From CBFDBF01 sp050293315 (GTDB lineage: Bacteria; Pseudomonadota; Gammaproteobacteria; Chromatiales; Chromatiaceae): 64,000 bases of DNA. A program made the translations under genes and the position numbers. Where the stretch lies: contig JBNKMS010000015.1 of assembly GCA_050293315.1 (NCBI GenBank), positions 1 through 64,000 of the forward strand, given 5' to 3'. How positions within the stretch are numbered: position 1 is the first letter of the stretch; every line of letters begins with the position of its first letter. The notes beneath the pieces were generated by a model, which saw only the letters and a list, made by a program, of their open reading frames with translations, had not been told where the DNA came from and searched no databases. Shown in pieces: positions 27,582-36,718 of this stretch.

Positions 27582-30143
27582 ATGACCACAAACCACACCC
27601 CGATGATGCAGCAGTACCTGCGGCTCAAGGCGGAACATCCAGATATGCTGCTGTTTTACCGTATGGGGGATTTCTACGAGCTGTTCTACGATGATGCCAA
27701 GCGGGCGGCCAAACTGCTGGACATCACCTTGACCCAGCGTGGCAAATCGGCCGGACACCCGATCCCGATGGCGGGCGTCCCCTACCATGCGGCCGAGAGC
27801 TACCTGGCGAAATTGGTACGCCAGGGTGAGTCGATAGCCATCTGTGAACAGATTGGTGATCCGGCCAGCAGCAAGGGGCCGGTAGAGCGTAAAGTGGTGC
27901 GGGTTGTAACCCCTGGAACAGTTACGGATGAGGCACTGCTGGAGCAGCGACGAGACAATCTGCTTGCGGCGGTATTGGAGGAGCGTGGCCAGTTTGGCCT
28001 TGCCAGTCTAAATCTTAGTGGTGGCCGCTTTGTCATCCAGCAGTTGGCATCCGCTACCGATCTGGCTGGAGAGCTAGAGCGGCTGCAACCGGCAGAACTG
28101 CTGCTGGCTGAAGAGCAGGCGCTTCCCACTGCAGTCACCGCTACCTGCAGCACTACCAGACGACCGCTATGGCAGTTTGATCTTGAGAGTGCCGAACGGC
28201 TCCTGACCCAACGGTTCGGGACCCGCGATCTGAACGGCTTCGGCTGTAGTGATCTGCCGCTGGCAATCGCGGCAGCCGGTGCCCTACTACAGTACGCAGA
28301 GGAGACCCAACGTAGCGCCCTACCCCATCTGCGCGGATTGAGCGTCGAACGATCAGACGAGGCCATAACCATAGATGCCGCCACCCGCCGCAACCTGGAG
28401 CTGGAACAGGGCCTCAGCGGAGAGCATAAGCACACCCTCGCCGGTATCCTCGACCATACGGCAACCCCTATGGGCAGCCGCATGCTGCGGCGCTGGATCA
28501 ACCGTCCACTGCGCGATATCGCACTGGTTCAGGAGCGGCATGAGGCGATTGAGCAGCTGCTAGAACAACATGGATATCCGGAGATACAGCAGGAGTTACA
28601 TGGTATCGGTGATATCGAGCGCATATTGGGACGGGTAGCGCTACGCTCTGCCCGCCCCAGGGATCTTGCCACCCTGCGCGACTCACTCGCCCGCCTGCCG
28701 TTCCTGCAGCAGATGTTGAGCGGGATAGACAGCCTGTTATTGAATAGGCTGACTGAGCAGATCGCCACCCATCCAGAGGTGGTGGAACTGCTGCAACGGG
28801 CGATCATTGAGAACCCACCCATGCTGATCCGCGATGGTGGGGTACTGGCCACAGGCTACGATATGGAACTGGATGAGCTGCGCGCACTCTCCAGCAATGC
28901 AGACCAGTTTCTACTTGATCTGGAGTCGCGTGAACGCGAACGCACCGGCATCGCCAACCTGAAGGTCAGCTATAACCGGGTGCATGGCTACTATATTGAG
29001 CTCAGCCGCACCCAGTCTGACAAGGCACCGGAAGAGTACGTACGGCGCCAGACCCTAAAGACAGCAGAGCGGTTTATCACCCCGGAGCTAAAGAAGTTTG
29101 AGGAGCAGGTCCTCTCCGCGCGTGAACGGGCCCTGGCAAGGGAGAAGGCACTTTATGCGGATCTACTGGAGCAGCTGCAGCAGCCACTGGCCGCCCTGCA
29201 GCAGAGTGGTGAGGCACTGGCTGCACTTGATGTAGTGGTCAACTTTGCCGAACGGGCCGAGCGGCTAGGATTGAATCGCCCCGAACTGGTGACTACGTCA
29301 GGTATCCAGATTGTAGATGGCCGCCACCCGGTGGTTGAACAGGTCAACGACACCCCCTTTGTCGCCAATGGGGTCGCGCTCAATGAACAGCAGCACCTGC
29401 TTATCATCACCGGCCCCAATATGGGTGGTAAGTCGACCTATATGCGGCAGATAGCGATCATTGTACTGATGGCCTATGCCGGCAGCTTTGTCCCCGCCAA
29501 GAGCGCGCGCCTAGGACCAATCGACCGGATCTTCTCGCGTATAGGTGCCGCCGATGATCTGGCCGGAGGACGCTCCACCTTCATGGTAGAGATGGAGGAG
29601 ACGGCCAATATCCTACACAACGCTACCGAAAATAGCCTGGTCCTGATGGATGAGATTGGACGCGGTACCAGTACCTTCGACGGCCTCTCCCTCGCCTGGT
29701 CATGTGCTGTGGAGCTGGCCACCAAGATCCGCGCCTATACCCTGTTTGCCACCCACTATTTCGAATTGACCACCCTGCCAGAAGAGTTTCCCGGCATTAG
29801 CAACGTCCATCTTGATGCGGTCGAACATGGCGACTCAATAGTATTTCTACACGCGGTGCGCGAGGGTCCGGCCAACCAGAGCTATGGCCTGCAGGTGGCG
29901 GCATTGGCAGGGGTTCCGCGAGAGATTATTGAGCGCGCTAAGGAGCGCCTGGGGGAGCTTGAGGAGTCAGCCCGCCGCCACGCCGAGCACCAGATTAGTC
30001 AGCTGCCTCTATCCCTGAATACGGCTGAAGATACACCACCACGGGAACACCCACTACTACAGGCGATGGCTAAATTACGTCCGGATGAACTGACCCCACG
30101 TGAGGCATTGGAGGCCCTCTACCACCTGAAGGATCTGGAATAG
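27582..30143 (+). CDS. mutS: DNA mismatch repair protein MutS
   Basis: The mismatch-recognition ATPase, 853 residues. The N-terminal mismatch-wedging F-x-E motif is in RMGDFYELF. Core and lever domains follow, then the ABC-type ATPase (Walker A GPNMGGKST, DEIGRGTSTFDG, TLFATHYFEL) and a C-terminal DELTPREALEALYHLK dimerisation segment. No ribosome binding site is visible; TATAAT ends two bases before the ATG, so a very short or absent leader is possible. It is divergent from pncC. Confidence 0.99.
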   Translation: MTTNHTPMMQQYLRLKAEHPDMLLFYRMGDFYELFYDDAKRAAKLLDITLTQRGKSAGHPIPMAGVPYHAAESYLAKLVRQGESIAICEQIGDPASSKGPVERKVVRVVTPGTVTDEALLEQRRDNLLAAVLEERGQFGLASLNLSGGRFVIQQLASATDLAGELERLQPAELLLAEEQALPTAVTATCSTTRRPLWQFDLESAERLLTQRFGTRDLNGFGCSDLPLAIAAAGALLQYAEETQRSALPHLRGLSVERSDEAITIDAATRRNLELEQGLSGEHKHTLAGILDHTATPMGSRMLRRWINRPLRDIALVQERHEAIEQLLEQHGYPEIQQELHGIGDIERILGRVALRSARPRDLATLRDSLARLPFLQQMLSGIDSLLLNRLTEQIATHPEVVELLQRAIIENPPMLIRDGGVLATGYDMELDELRALSSNADQFLLDLESRERERTGIANLKVSYNRVHGYYIELSRTQSDKAPEEYVRRQTLKTAERFITPELKKFEEQVLSARERALAREKALYADLLEQLQQPLAALQQSGEALAALDVVVNFAERAERLGLNRPELVTTSGIQIVDGRHPVVEQVNDTPFVANGVALNEQQHLLIITGPNMGGKSTYMRQIAIIVLMAYAGSFVPAKSARLGPIDRIFSRIGAADDLAGGRSTFMVEMEETANILHNATENSLVLMDEIGRGTSTFDGLSLAWSCAVELATKIRAYTLFATHYFELTTLPEEFPGISNVHLDAVEHGDSIVFLHAVREGPANQSYGLQVAALAGVPREIIERAKERLGELEESARRHAEHQISQLPLSLNTAEDTPPREHPLLQAMAKLRPDELTPREALEALYHLKDLE

Positions 30144-30162
30144 GGAGGGGGACTTCTATAGA

Positions 30163-30184
30163 GGGCCGGTTGTATCACCGGCCC
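30163..30184 (+). terminator. GC-rich hairpin after mutS
   Basis: Perfect 8-bp arms, GGGCCGGT and ACCGGCCC, enclose a 6-nt loop, 19 nt past the mutS stop and 38 nt before the stop of the convergent FHA gene. No U tract follows on either strand, so efficient intrinsic termination is uncertain. Confidence 0.4.
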
Positions 30185-30221
30185 ATGCTGCTTGATAGTT
30201 CACATCAGACCTGGGGAGCCC

Positions 30222-30878
30222 TCAGGCCGACTGCTTGAAACTGATCTCGGCCACGTTCTCACCGACCTCAATTCGATCACCCTCATTCAGCCGTACTCCG
30301 CTACCGCCATCGATCTCCTTGCTGTTCACCTTGGGATGAGTATCCCCCCCTATCTGCAACAGATAAAAGCCCTTTGGCCGCCGCGCGATAACCGCCACCG
30401 CTCCGCCAGGATTGCCGATGGTATAGAGGGAACGGGTAATCTTCTTCAGGTAACCCTTGTTAGGTCCACTGGAGAAACAGAGGGTCGCGACCTTGGGAAC
30501 CAGCGATTTTGGCCTAGGTTTAACCTCCGGCTCTGGCGACCTTATGATTACCGTCCGCTCTGGATCATCAATATCAGTATAGTCGCGTACATCCTTCTTA
30601 AACTGCAGAGTAAAGTTACCTATCTGCAAATGATCACCATCTCGCAGTATATGTTTGTTTACACGCTTATCATTGAGGAGTGTACCGTTGGTACTCCCCA
30701 AATCCTCCACAAAGTACTGCGAAAATACAGGGGTCAATAGAGCGTGGCGTCGACTGACAGAGGTATCATCCAGGGTTACATCCAGCTCTTGATCACGGCC
30801 AATCACCAGCTGCTTCCCTCCAAGCTTGATCTCACTATCGACAGAGCCATCCTCTTTAAGAATAATCAATTTTGACAT
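30222..30878 (-). CDS. FHA-domain protein
   Basis: The 218-residue protein begins with a forkhead-associated domain (LVIGRDQELDVTLDD, SVSRRHALL, EDLGSTNGTLLN), which binds phosphothreonine. A second, more degenerate FHA-like segment follows at about 125-215 (SLYTIGNPGGAVAVIARR, VNSKEIDGGSGVRLNEGDRI). There is no membrane helix. ATG at 30878 follows GGAAGGATAAGGCG; a longer frame from 30938 is unlikely. It lies 160 bp downstream of a PP2C phosphatase gene. The two probably form a phosphorylation-signalling pair, but no Ser/Thr kinase is seen in the window. Confidence 0.88.
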   Translation of the reverse strand: MSKLIILKEDGSVDSEIKLGGKQLVIGRDQELDVTLDDTSVSRRHALLTPVFSQYFVEDLGSTNGTLLNDKRVNKHILRDGDHLQIGNFTLQFKKDVRDYTDIDDPERTVIIRSPEPEVKPRPKSLVPKVATLCFSSGPNKGYLKKITRSLYTIGNPGGAVAVIARRPKGFYLLQIGGDTHPKVNSKEIDGGSGVRLNEGDRIEVGENVAEISFKQSA

Positions 30879-31039
30879 CGCCTTATCCTTCCAACTCTCC
30901 CCACTCATAATCAAAGTAACCACCAAATTATCTATCAATCAACTTAATTAAAATTTCAAACCTATGCTCTTTTTTCTGCTATGAATCCCGACACTCACCA
31001 TGACCACTGAAAGTATAGTCAATCAACGGTCACAATGAT

Positions 31040-31795
31040 TTATGAACCGTTAAACCGGGGACGCATCAATATCAGAGAGATATTATCAACCCCCCCCTCC
31101 TCCATGGCTAGATCTAGTAAATCATCAGCCACAATATTGAGATCCATTTTCCCAGACTCTAATACAGAGTGCATTGCCCGGTCTGCCACCATGTCACTCA
31201 AACCATCACTGCAGAGCAGAAATAGATCGTCCTCCTTTACCTCGGTTTCACCGATATCTGCCGCAACATGTCCCTCTTCAATACCAAGTCCACGTGTCAG
31301 GATCGATGTTGGCACCCCGGCCTCCTCGGCCTCCTGTGGTGATACAAACATACCCTGACTTATCAACTCCTGAATCATGGAGTGGTCCACAGTCAACTGC
31401 GCCAAAACCTCATCCCGGTAGCGGTAGAGGCGCGAATCACCCACGTGGGCAAACAGCAGACGCCTTCCTACCAACAGGGCAAGCACCATCGTGGTGCCCA
31501 TACCCGTCAACTCCGGGGCATCCCTGACCGCATCAAACAGCGCTACATTGGCACGCTGCAGAGCCAGATCAATCTCCTCCCTGTCGATTCCATTGGGACC
31601 ACTGAACATTGAGAGAAGTTCAGAGGCCACAGTATCCAGTGCCAGCTTGCTTGCTACCTCTCCAGCATTGTGTCCACCCATGCCATCCGCCAACAGGGCC
31701 AAACCCTGCTCCGGAAACAGCGCCAGACTATCCTCATTCTGCTCACGTACCCGACCTTTATCGGTGCGGGCGACCATCTCCATCTGTGCTGTCAT
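31040..31795 (-). CDS. PP2C-family serine/threonine protein phosphatase
   Basis: A metal-dependent phosphatase of about 251 residues. Motifs in order: TDKGRVREQNEDSL, LLADGMGGHNAGEVAS, GMGTTMVLAL, FAHVGDSRLYRYRD, LTVDHS and LFLLCSDGLSDMV. All metal-binding aspartates are present. The start is uncertain: ATG at 31795 or 31807, or GTG at 31837. It lies upstream of an FHA-domain gene, a common pairing in envelope or secretion signalling, though no secretion genes are nearby. Confidence 0.88.
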   Translation of the reverse strand: MTAQMEMVARTDKGRVREQNEDSLALFPEQGLALLADGMGGHNAGEVASKLALDTVASELLSMFSGPNGIDREEIDLALQRANVALFDAVRDAPELTGMGTTMVLALLVGRRLLFAHVGDSRLYRYRDEVLAQLTVDHSMIQELISQGMFVSPQEAEEAGVPTSILTRGLGIEEGHVAADIGETEVKEDDLFLLCSDGLSDMVADRAMHSVLESGKMDLNIVADDLLDLAMEEGGVDNISLILMRPRFNGS

Positions 31796-31947
31796 CACGG
31801 AAGACATCTCTCCATGGAAGTGTACACCACCCGACACTGTGACATCGGCTTTATCCTCAATATGTTGAATACTCTGTCATATAATAGAGGACAATCTGCA
31901 ACAAAGTTCACATTTTTTATCATGACTTGCAGGCCGCTATTCCCAGG

Positions 31948-32430
31948 TTAGTCGCGAAAATTGGAAAACTGTAGCGGCAGGTCGTAGTCCTCCTTTTTTA
32001 GCATCGCTATCACCTGTTGTAGATCATCCCGTTTTTTACCGGTCACCCTCACCTGCTCCCCCTGGATCTGGGCCTGCACCTTTAGCTTGCTCCCCTTGAT
32101 CGCCTTGACCATCTTCTTGGCGGTAACAGCATCAATGCCCTGTTTGATCAAGATCTGCTGCCGGGCCGCATTCAAGCTGCTCTCTGGATCTTTGACATCC
32201 ATACTGCCTACGTCAACCTTGCGTTTGGCAAGTTTCTGCCGCAGGATATCCAGCATCTGACCAAGATGGAACTCCTGTTCAGCCCGCATCAATATCCCTG
32301 CGTCGGTCTGCTCGAATTTCGCATCCACGCCCTTGAAGTCAAACCGCGTCCCTACCTCACGGTTGGCCTGATCAACGGCATTGCGTACCTCTTGTAGATC
32401 TACTTCTGAAACAACATCAAATGATGGCAT
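31948..32430 (-). CDS. yajQ: YajQ family protein
   Basis: The 160-residue protein has the YajQ two-domain fold: PSFDVVSEVDLQEVRNAVDQA, REVGTRFDFKG, VTAKKMVKAIKGSKLKVQAQIQ, VRVTGKKRDDLQQVIAML and the end DLPLQFSNFRD. Members bind nucleotides and some act as cyclic di-GMP effectors; the role here is not evident. ATG at 32430 has GAGGAG 6-7 nt upstream. Confidence 0.95.
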   Translation of the reverse strand: MPSFDVVSEVDLQEVRNAVDQANREVGTRFDFKGVDAKFEQTDAGILMRAEQEFHLGQMLDILRQKLAKRKVDVGSMDVKDPESSLNAARQQILIKQGIDAVTAKKMVKAIKGSKLKVQAQIQGEQVRVTGKKRDDLQQVIAMLKKEDYDLPLQFSNFRD

Positions 32431-32517
32431 TGGCAACTCCTCTGGTTAACATCTTAAGGATATAACAGGTATCGGAGCTTCTGCCAGTGGCGTTGGCAGA
32501 TAGTATAAAGACCAGAA

Positions 32518-33417
32518 TTACGCCCTGGGATGGTGTTTGGCATGGAGGTTTTTGAGGCGTTCCCGCGCCACGTGGGTATATATCTGGGTTGTGGACAGGT
32601 CGCTGTGTCCCAGCAGCATCTGCACTACCCTCAGATCTGCACCATGGTTTAATAGGTGGGTGGCAAAGGCGTGTCGTAGTGTATGGGGAGAGATCGGCCT
32701 GCTGATACCGGCCTGCTGCGCATATTTTTTTATCCGATACCAAAATGCCTGCCTGGTCATGCCACTACCACGCCTGGTAGGAAAGACGGCATCACAAAGT
32801 TGGTTGTGCAACAGTTCGTGTCGCCCCTGATGCAGAAACCGATCAAGCCAGCTGACCGCCTCCTCACCCAGCGGCACCAGCCTCTCCTTGTTGCCCTTGC
32901 CGACCACCCGTACCACCCCCTGAGCAAGGCTCACCTGCTCCAGCTGTAGGGTGATCAGTTCAGAGACCCTCAACCCGGTGGCATAGAGCAGCTCCAGCAT
33001 GGCACGATCACGCTCCCCCTCCGGCTGCTCTACATCTGGTGCATGCAGTAGCGCCTCCACCTCTGCCTCGCTCAGTGAACCGGGGAGTGGTCGCCCCAGT
33101 TTGGGGGCATCGATACGACTGCTTGGATCTACCTCAACCCACCTCTCTCTTAGGGCGTGCTGGTAAAATTGTCGTATGCAGGAGAGCAGCCGTGCACTAG
33201 AGCGGGGGCTTCGCCCCTGCTGTGACTGGTAGGTCATATACTCCAGTAGATCACTACGTTGCACCTGGAGCAGACCCTGCCCTCCTCTCTTCTGCAGCCA
33301 GTGCTCCAGTTTATGCAGATCCGATTGGTAGGCGGCGAGCGTGTTCTGGCTTAGGCCGCGCTCCATCCAGAGGGCATCGGCAAACCGCTCAATGGCATCG
33401 TCATCCGCTGCCACCAT
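32518..33417 (-). CDS. xerD: Site-specific tyrosine recombinase XerD
   Basis: Resolves chromosome dimers with XerC at dif under FtsK control. The 299 residues include the SAM-like N-terminal core-binding domain (LWMERGLSQNTLAAYQSDL) and the catalytic domain with R (LYATGLRVSEL), K (GKGNKERLVPLGE), HxxR (HTLRHAFATHLLNHG) and the H...Y pair (LLGHSDLSTTQIYTHV). It ends KHHPRA, close to E. coli XerD. Its ATG overlaps the ogt stop as TGATG. Confidence 0.96.
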   Translation of the reverse strand: MVAADDDAIERFADALWMERGLSQNTLAAYQSDLHKLEHWLQKRGGQGLLQVQRSDLLEYMTYQSQQGRSPRSSARLLSCIRQFYQHALRERWVEVDPSSRIDAPKLGRPLPGSLSEAEVEALLHAPDVEQPEGERDRAMLELLYATGLRVSELITLQLEQVSLAQGVVRVVGKGNKERLVPLGEEAVSWLDRFLHQGRHELLHNQLCDAVFPTRRGSGMTRQAFWYRIKKYAQQAGISRPISPHTLRHAFATHLLNHGADLRVVQMLLGHSDLSTTQIYTHVARERLKNLHAKHHPRA

Positions 33418-33896
33418 CACAACCACGCCCCCTCATGGGCCAACAGCCAGCGTTTCTGCTCTATCCTGCTACCTGCACTCTCTCCACCAAAGCCACCGAT
33501 GCCGGCGCGCGCCACCACCCGATGACAAGGGACAACAATCAACATGGGATTGGCCCTGCAGGCTCCTCCAACCGCTCGCGGGCTACTGTTCAGTTGCTTG
33601 GCGATATCGCCATAGGTCCTGACCTGGCCCGGCCTGATCTGCTGCAGTTGACGCCACACCAACTGCTGAAACTCGCTACCCAGCATCGACAGAGGCAGAT
33701 CAAAGCTGGATCGAGGATCATTGAAATAGGCCTCAAGTTGCTTCACTACCTTTTGCGCCAGAGGCTCAATCGGCTCAGGTATAAACAGCGACTCCTCCAC
33801 CCGCTCAATTGCGACCACCCTATCGGCATCCAGGACAATACCCAAAAGTCCGACTGGGGTGGACACTGCAGCGGCGTAGTGACTAGTAGTGTTCAT
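33417..33896 (-). CDS. ogt: Methylated-DNA-[protein]-cysteine S-methyltransferase
   Basis: A suicide repair protein that takes alkyl groups from O6-alkylguanine. The 159-residue product has the helix-turn-helix segment QIRPGQVRTYGDIAKQL with the arginine finger (SSPRAVGGACRANP) and the acceptor cysteine in VVPCHRVV, followed by GIGGFGG. The short N-terminal domain fits Ogt rather than Ada. It is coupled to xerD. Confidence 0.95.
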   Translation of the reverse strand: MNTTSHYAAAVSTPVGLLGIVLDADRVVAIERVEESLFIPEPIEPLAQKVVKQLEAYFNDPRSSFDLPLSMLGSEFQQLVWRQLQQIRPGQVRTYGDIAKQLNSSPRAVGGACRANPMLIVVPCHRVVARAGIGGFGGESAGSRIEQKRWLLAHEGAWL

Positions 33897-34199
33897 CTCC
33901 CTCAGTGGCTACCCGCGGTAATTGAAACAGTACTGTAATCTTTCCACAGAATCTGTGGATAAAGTTGTGTATAAACTGCATAAACAGAGATCTAGACCGC
34001 AACAGTATACAATCTAATTTAAATTGTATATTTTTTGTACATTGAAAATTATTTCTTTATATTTCATCTTGTTACGCGCTATTCCTAGAAGTAATATTAT
34101 CACATTATGCTAACTAAAGCGGGACAAACAGGGCCAGATTAATGCTTGTGTATATAACTGCTTATCTACACGACCTTTTTGCCGATTACACCGCCTTAA
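33897..34199. other. AT-rich gap upstream of ogt-xerD with DnaA boxes and an inverted repeat
   Basis: These 303 bp separate the 3' end of the NlpC/P60 gene from the start of ogt. They hold the DnaA boxes at 33954-33974 and an inverted repeat at 34006-34030 (TATACAAT, 9-nt loop, ATTGTATA) followed by six T. A very AT-rich tract runs to about 34100. No gene is visible. The inverted repeat plus T run could stop rightward transcription, but no rightward gene precedes it, so an operator is as likely. Confidence 0.5.
33943..33974. promoter_or_regulatory. Two tandem DnaA boxes and a 17-bp palindrome
   Basis: TGTGGATAA (33954-33962) and TGTGTATAA (33966-33974) are both exact matches to the DnaA box (TTATNCACA on the other strand), 12 bp apart in the same orientation. 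The first also forms the right arm of a perfect palindrome, TCCACAGA-A-TCTGTGGA (33943-33959). They lie 58-78 bp before the ogt start. Confidence 0.5.
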
Positions 34200-34706
34200 C
34201 TATGGTCCAATCCTTACCGACTTCCAGTAGTGTTGTGACCAGTAACTGTTATCCATATTTGATGCCATCACCCCCCTGCTGGTGGAGGCATGGAGAAACT
34301 GTCGACCACCAAGGTAGATCCCGACATGCCGAACCTTCCAGCCGGTCTTAAAAAAGACCAGATCCCCGGGCCGCAGCTCATACTGCCTGATCGCCCTGCC
34401 GATAGATGACTGGGCGCTGGTACTACGCGGCAAACGGATACCTAAACGAGTACCGAAGGTTATATAAACGAACCCGGAGCAATCGACCCCCCGTTTAGAG
34501 AGACCACCATTGCGGTAGCGCACGCCTTGCCATTCACGTAGCTGGGAGTAGAGTATCGCTTGCACCCTGCGGCTGTCTGACAGATCAACATAGTTACCCA
34601 GATAGCTGTACTCAGCCCCATCGTCATACCATCCGCCGCCGCACCCAGCCAGTAACAGGAGTGAAGATAGCAGTATCAGTGTTGGCAATCTGGTAAGAGA
34701 TATCAT
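34200..34706 (-). CDS. NlpC/P60 family lipoprotein (murein endopeptidase type)
   Basis: A 168-residue lipoprotein: signal peptide with lipobox LLAGC (residues 18-22). An NlpC/P60 domain follows with the catalytic cysteine in VDCSGFVY, the histidine in VRHVGIYLG and the third polar residue near FLHAST. Enzymes of this type (Spr/MepS-like) cut peptide crosslinks in peptidoglycan. It lies 20 bp downstream of trhP on the same strand and may be cotranscribed with it. Confidence 0.9.
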   Translation of the reverse strand: MISLTRLPTLILLSSLLLLAGCGGGWYDDGAEYSYLGNYVDLSDSRRVQAILYSQLREWQGVRYRNGGLSKRGVDCSGFVYITFGTRLGIRLPRSTSAQSSIGRAIRQYELRPGDLVFFKTGWKVRHVGIYLGGRQFLHASTSRGVMASNMDNSYWSQHYWKSVRIGP

Positions 34707-34726
34707 CTAAAGCCTCTTCTCTTTGA

Positions 34727-36013
34727 TTAAAGATATCTGATTATCAACCCCATCGCTGCATTAGTGAGTATGGGCAGTTTGATCCGCACCTGGTAACCGC
34801 TTCCCGGCGCCGCGTCCATCACCTTACCACGGTTGTCCTGCATGGATTCTAGCTGAAACTCGTGGCTGCCATCCGGTGAGAGTAGTTGCAACCTGTCACC
34901 AGGGGCAAACCCATTCTTCACCTCCACCAGGGCCATCCCGGTTGCAGCATCTTGCTCCAGCACCTCCCCAACAAAGATCTGGCGACTGCTATCGGAGCTG
35001 TTCTGGCGATAGTTTTGCAGCTCCTGGCTCGGATGACGCTGATAGAAGCCATCTGTATAGCCACGGTTTGCCAACCCCTCCAGCTCGGTCATCAACCCCG
35101 GGCGGAAGGGGCGCCCGGCTACAGCATCATCGATGGCCTGACGATATACCTGGGTAGCACGGGCGGTGTAATAGTACGACTTGGTACGGCCCTCAATCTT
35201 GAGGCTATCGATACCTATCTCTACCAGCCGCTGCACATGCTCTACCGCCCGCAGATCCCTCGAGTTCATGATGTAAGTCCCGTGCTCATCCTCATCTATC
35301 GGCAGAAATTCCCCCGGCCGTTCTCGCTCCTCCAGTAGAAACTCACCCTCTGCCTCTGGATGGCGCTGCTGTCCCGACTGAGAGAACGCGCTGCCCTCCT
35401 CACCCAATTTGTATTCCCAGCGACAGGAGTTGGTACAGGCCCCCTGATTAGCGTCTCGATGGTTGAAATATCCAGAGAGTAGACAACGCCCGGAGTAGGC
35501 GATACAGAGTGCCCCATGCACAAACACCTCCAGCTCCATATCCGGACACTCCTGACGGATCTCGGCGATCTCATCCAGAGAGAGCTCGCGCGACAGAATC
35601 ACCCGTTGTAGCCCGATCTGCCGCCAAAATTGTACCGCTGCCGCGTTTACCGTATTGGCCTGCACCGATAGATGCAGTGGCATATCGGGCCAGCGCTCCC
35701 GCGCCAACATTATCACCCCTGGATCAGAGAGGATCAGTGCGTCCGGCCCCAGTGCAACTACCGGCTCCATATCGGCGATAAAGCTGCGCAGCTTGCGCCC
35801 ATGGGGCATTAGATTACAGGTTAGATAGAAGCGCTTGCCCAGCTGCTGCGCCTCACTGATACCCAGCCGCAGGTTCTCACCGATAAAATCGTTGTTGCGC
35901 ACCCGCAGACTGTAGCGTGGCATCCCGGCATAGACCGCATCTGCCCCATAAGCAAAGGCATAACGCATACCCTTGAGGGTACCGGCAGGAGAGAGTAGTT
36001 CAGGCGACTGCAT
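34727..36013 (-). CDS. trhP: tRNA 5-hydroxyuridine modification protein, peptidase U32 family (YegQ/TrhP)
   Basis: The 428-residue U32 protein supports prephenate-dependent hydroxylation of U34 in tRNA. It starts ELLSPAGTLKGMRYAFAYGADAVY. The U32 signature is EVFVHGALCIAYSGRCLLSGYF followed by the cysteines in NQGACTNSCRWEY, which fit an iron-sulfur site; LKIEGRTKSYYY and a C-terminal barrel follow. Length and motifs fit YegQ better than the shorter UbiU/UbiV proteins. Confidence 0.92.
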   Translation of the reverse strand: MQSPELLSPAGTLKGMRYAFAYGADAVYAGMPRYSLRVRNNDFIGENLRLGISEAQQLGKRFYLTCNLMPHGRKLRSFIADMEPVVALGPDALILSDPGVIMLARERWPDMPLHLSVQANTVNAAAVQFWRQIGLQRVILSRELSLDEIAEIRQECPDMELEVFVHGALCIAYSGRCLLSGYFNHRDANQGACTNSCRWEYKLGEEGSAFSQSGQQRHPEAEGEFLLEERERPGEFLPIDEDEHGTYIMNSRDLRAVEHVQRLVEIGIDSLKIEGRTKSYYYTARATQVYRQAIDDAVAGRPFRPGLMTELEGLANRGYTDGFYQRHPSQELQNYRQNSSDSSRQIFVGEVLEQDAATGMALVEVKNGFAPGDRLQLLSPDGSHEFQLESMQDNRGKVMDAAPGSGYQVRIKLPILTNAAMGLIIRYL

Positions 36014-36046
36014 GGTTGGTTACCAAGTATAGTGCCTACACTCTTT

Positions 36047-36715
36047 CTATTTCAAAAGGTTTGGCTTTTCGGCCTCCAGATATGCCTCCTCTACCTCGGA
36101 GAGCTGCACATCCTCGACCCCGGTGATCATGGTCTTGATGTAGGCGAAGATGGTCTTTCCGGTAGTGGTCATGTAGACATGTATGATGATAAAAGCAACC
36201 ATCAGAAACGCAGCCGCTGTATGCAGAAACACCACCACACGAAAATAGAAACCGGCATCCGGGATCACGTTCCAGAAGTCATATAACAGATAGACAATGC
36301 CGGTAGCAGCCAGGGCCGGCCCGATCAATATCATAAAGGTGAGATAGGCCAGCGCCTGCAGTGGATTCTGCTTATGCCGCAGGGTTTTCATATGTGGATG
36401 TTTCGTACTAAAGAGAATACCCCAGGCATAGTACTTGATCACCGCCAACATGCCGCCCCGCTTAGGCAGAAACTGGCGCCAGTTGCCGGTGGTAAAGTTC
36501 CAGAAGGTGGTAAACAGCCAGAGCACAATCAATAGTACCGCCGCTGTGGTATGTAGCTCGACTGCAGCCTGAAACTCCATGAAACCGTGGGTACCATGCA
36601 ACCCAAAACCGGTAAAGGCCAATGTGAATATCAGCGCCGCCTGGGACCAGTGCCAGAAACGTTCATACAGAGTGTATATCTTGACCGCTTGTTTGCGTCT
36701 TTTTACGTTCGGCAT
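36047..36715 (-). CDS. Cytochrome b subunit partnered with octaheme cytochrome c
   Basis: A 222-residue membrane protein with about four or five helices. Histidines are placed for b-type hemes: WHWSQ (22), VELHTTAAVL (55), VVFLHTAAAF and IIIHVYM (about 167 and 180). It resembles the di-heme b561-like subunits of thiosulfate reductase and formate dehydrogenase. It starts 3 nt past the stop of the octaheme cytochrome gene, so the two are coupled. The likely role is electron exchange between quinol and the periplasmic hemes. Confidence 0.85.
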   Translation of the reverse strand: MPNVKRRKQAVKIYTLYERFWHWSQAALIFTLAFTGFGLHGTHGFMEFQAAVELHTTAAVLLIVLWLFTTFWNFTTGNWRQFLPKRGGMLAVIKYYAWGILFSTKHPHMKTLRHKQNPLQALAYLTFMILIGPALAATGIVYLLYDFWNVIPDAGFYFRVVVFLHTAAAFLMVAFIIIHVYMTTTGKTIFAYIKTMITGVEDVQLSEVEEAYLEAEKPNLLK

Positions 36716-36718
36716 TTC

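Noticed and set aside
33897..34199. Replication origin
   Set aside because: Only two good DnaA boxes, no dnaA, dnaN, gidA or rpmH nearby; the data support at most a DnaA-bound regulatory site.
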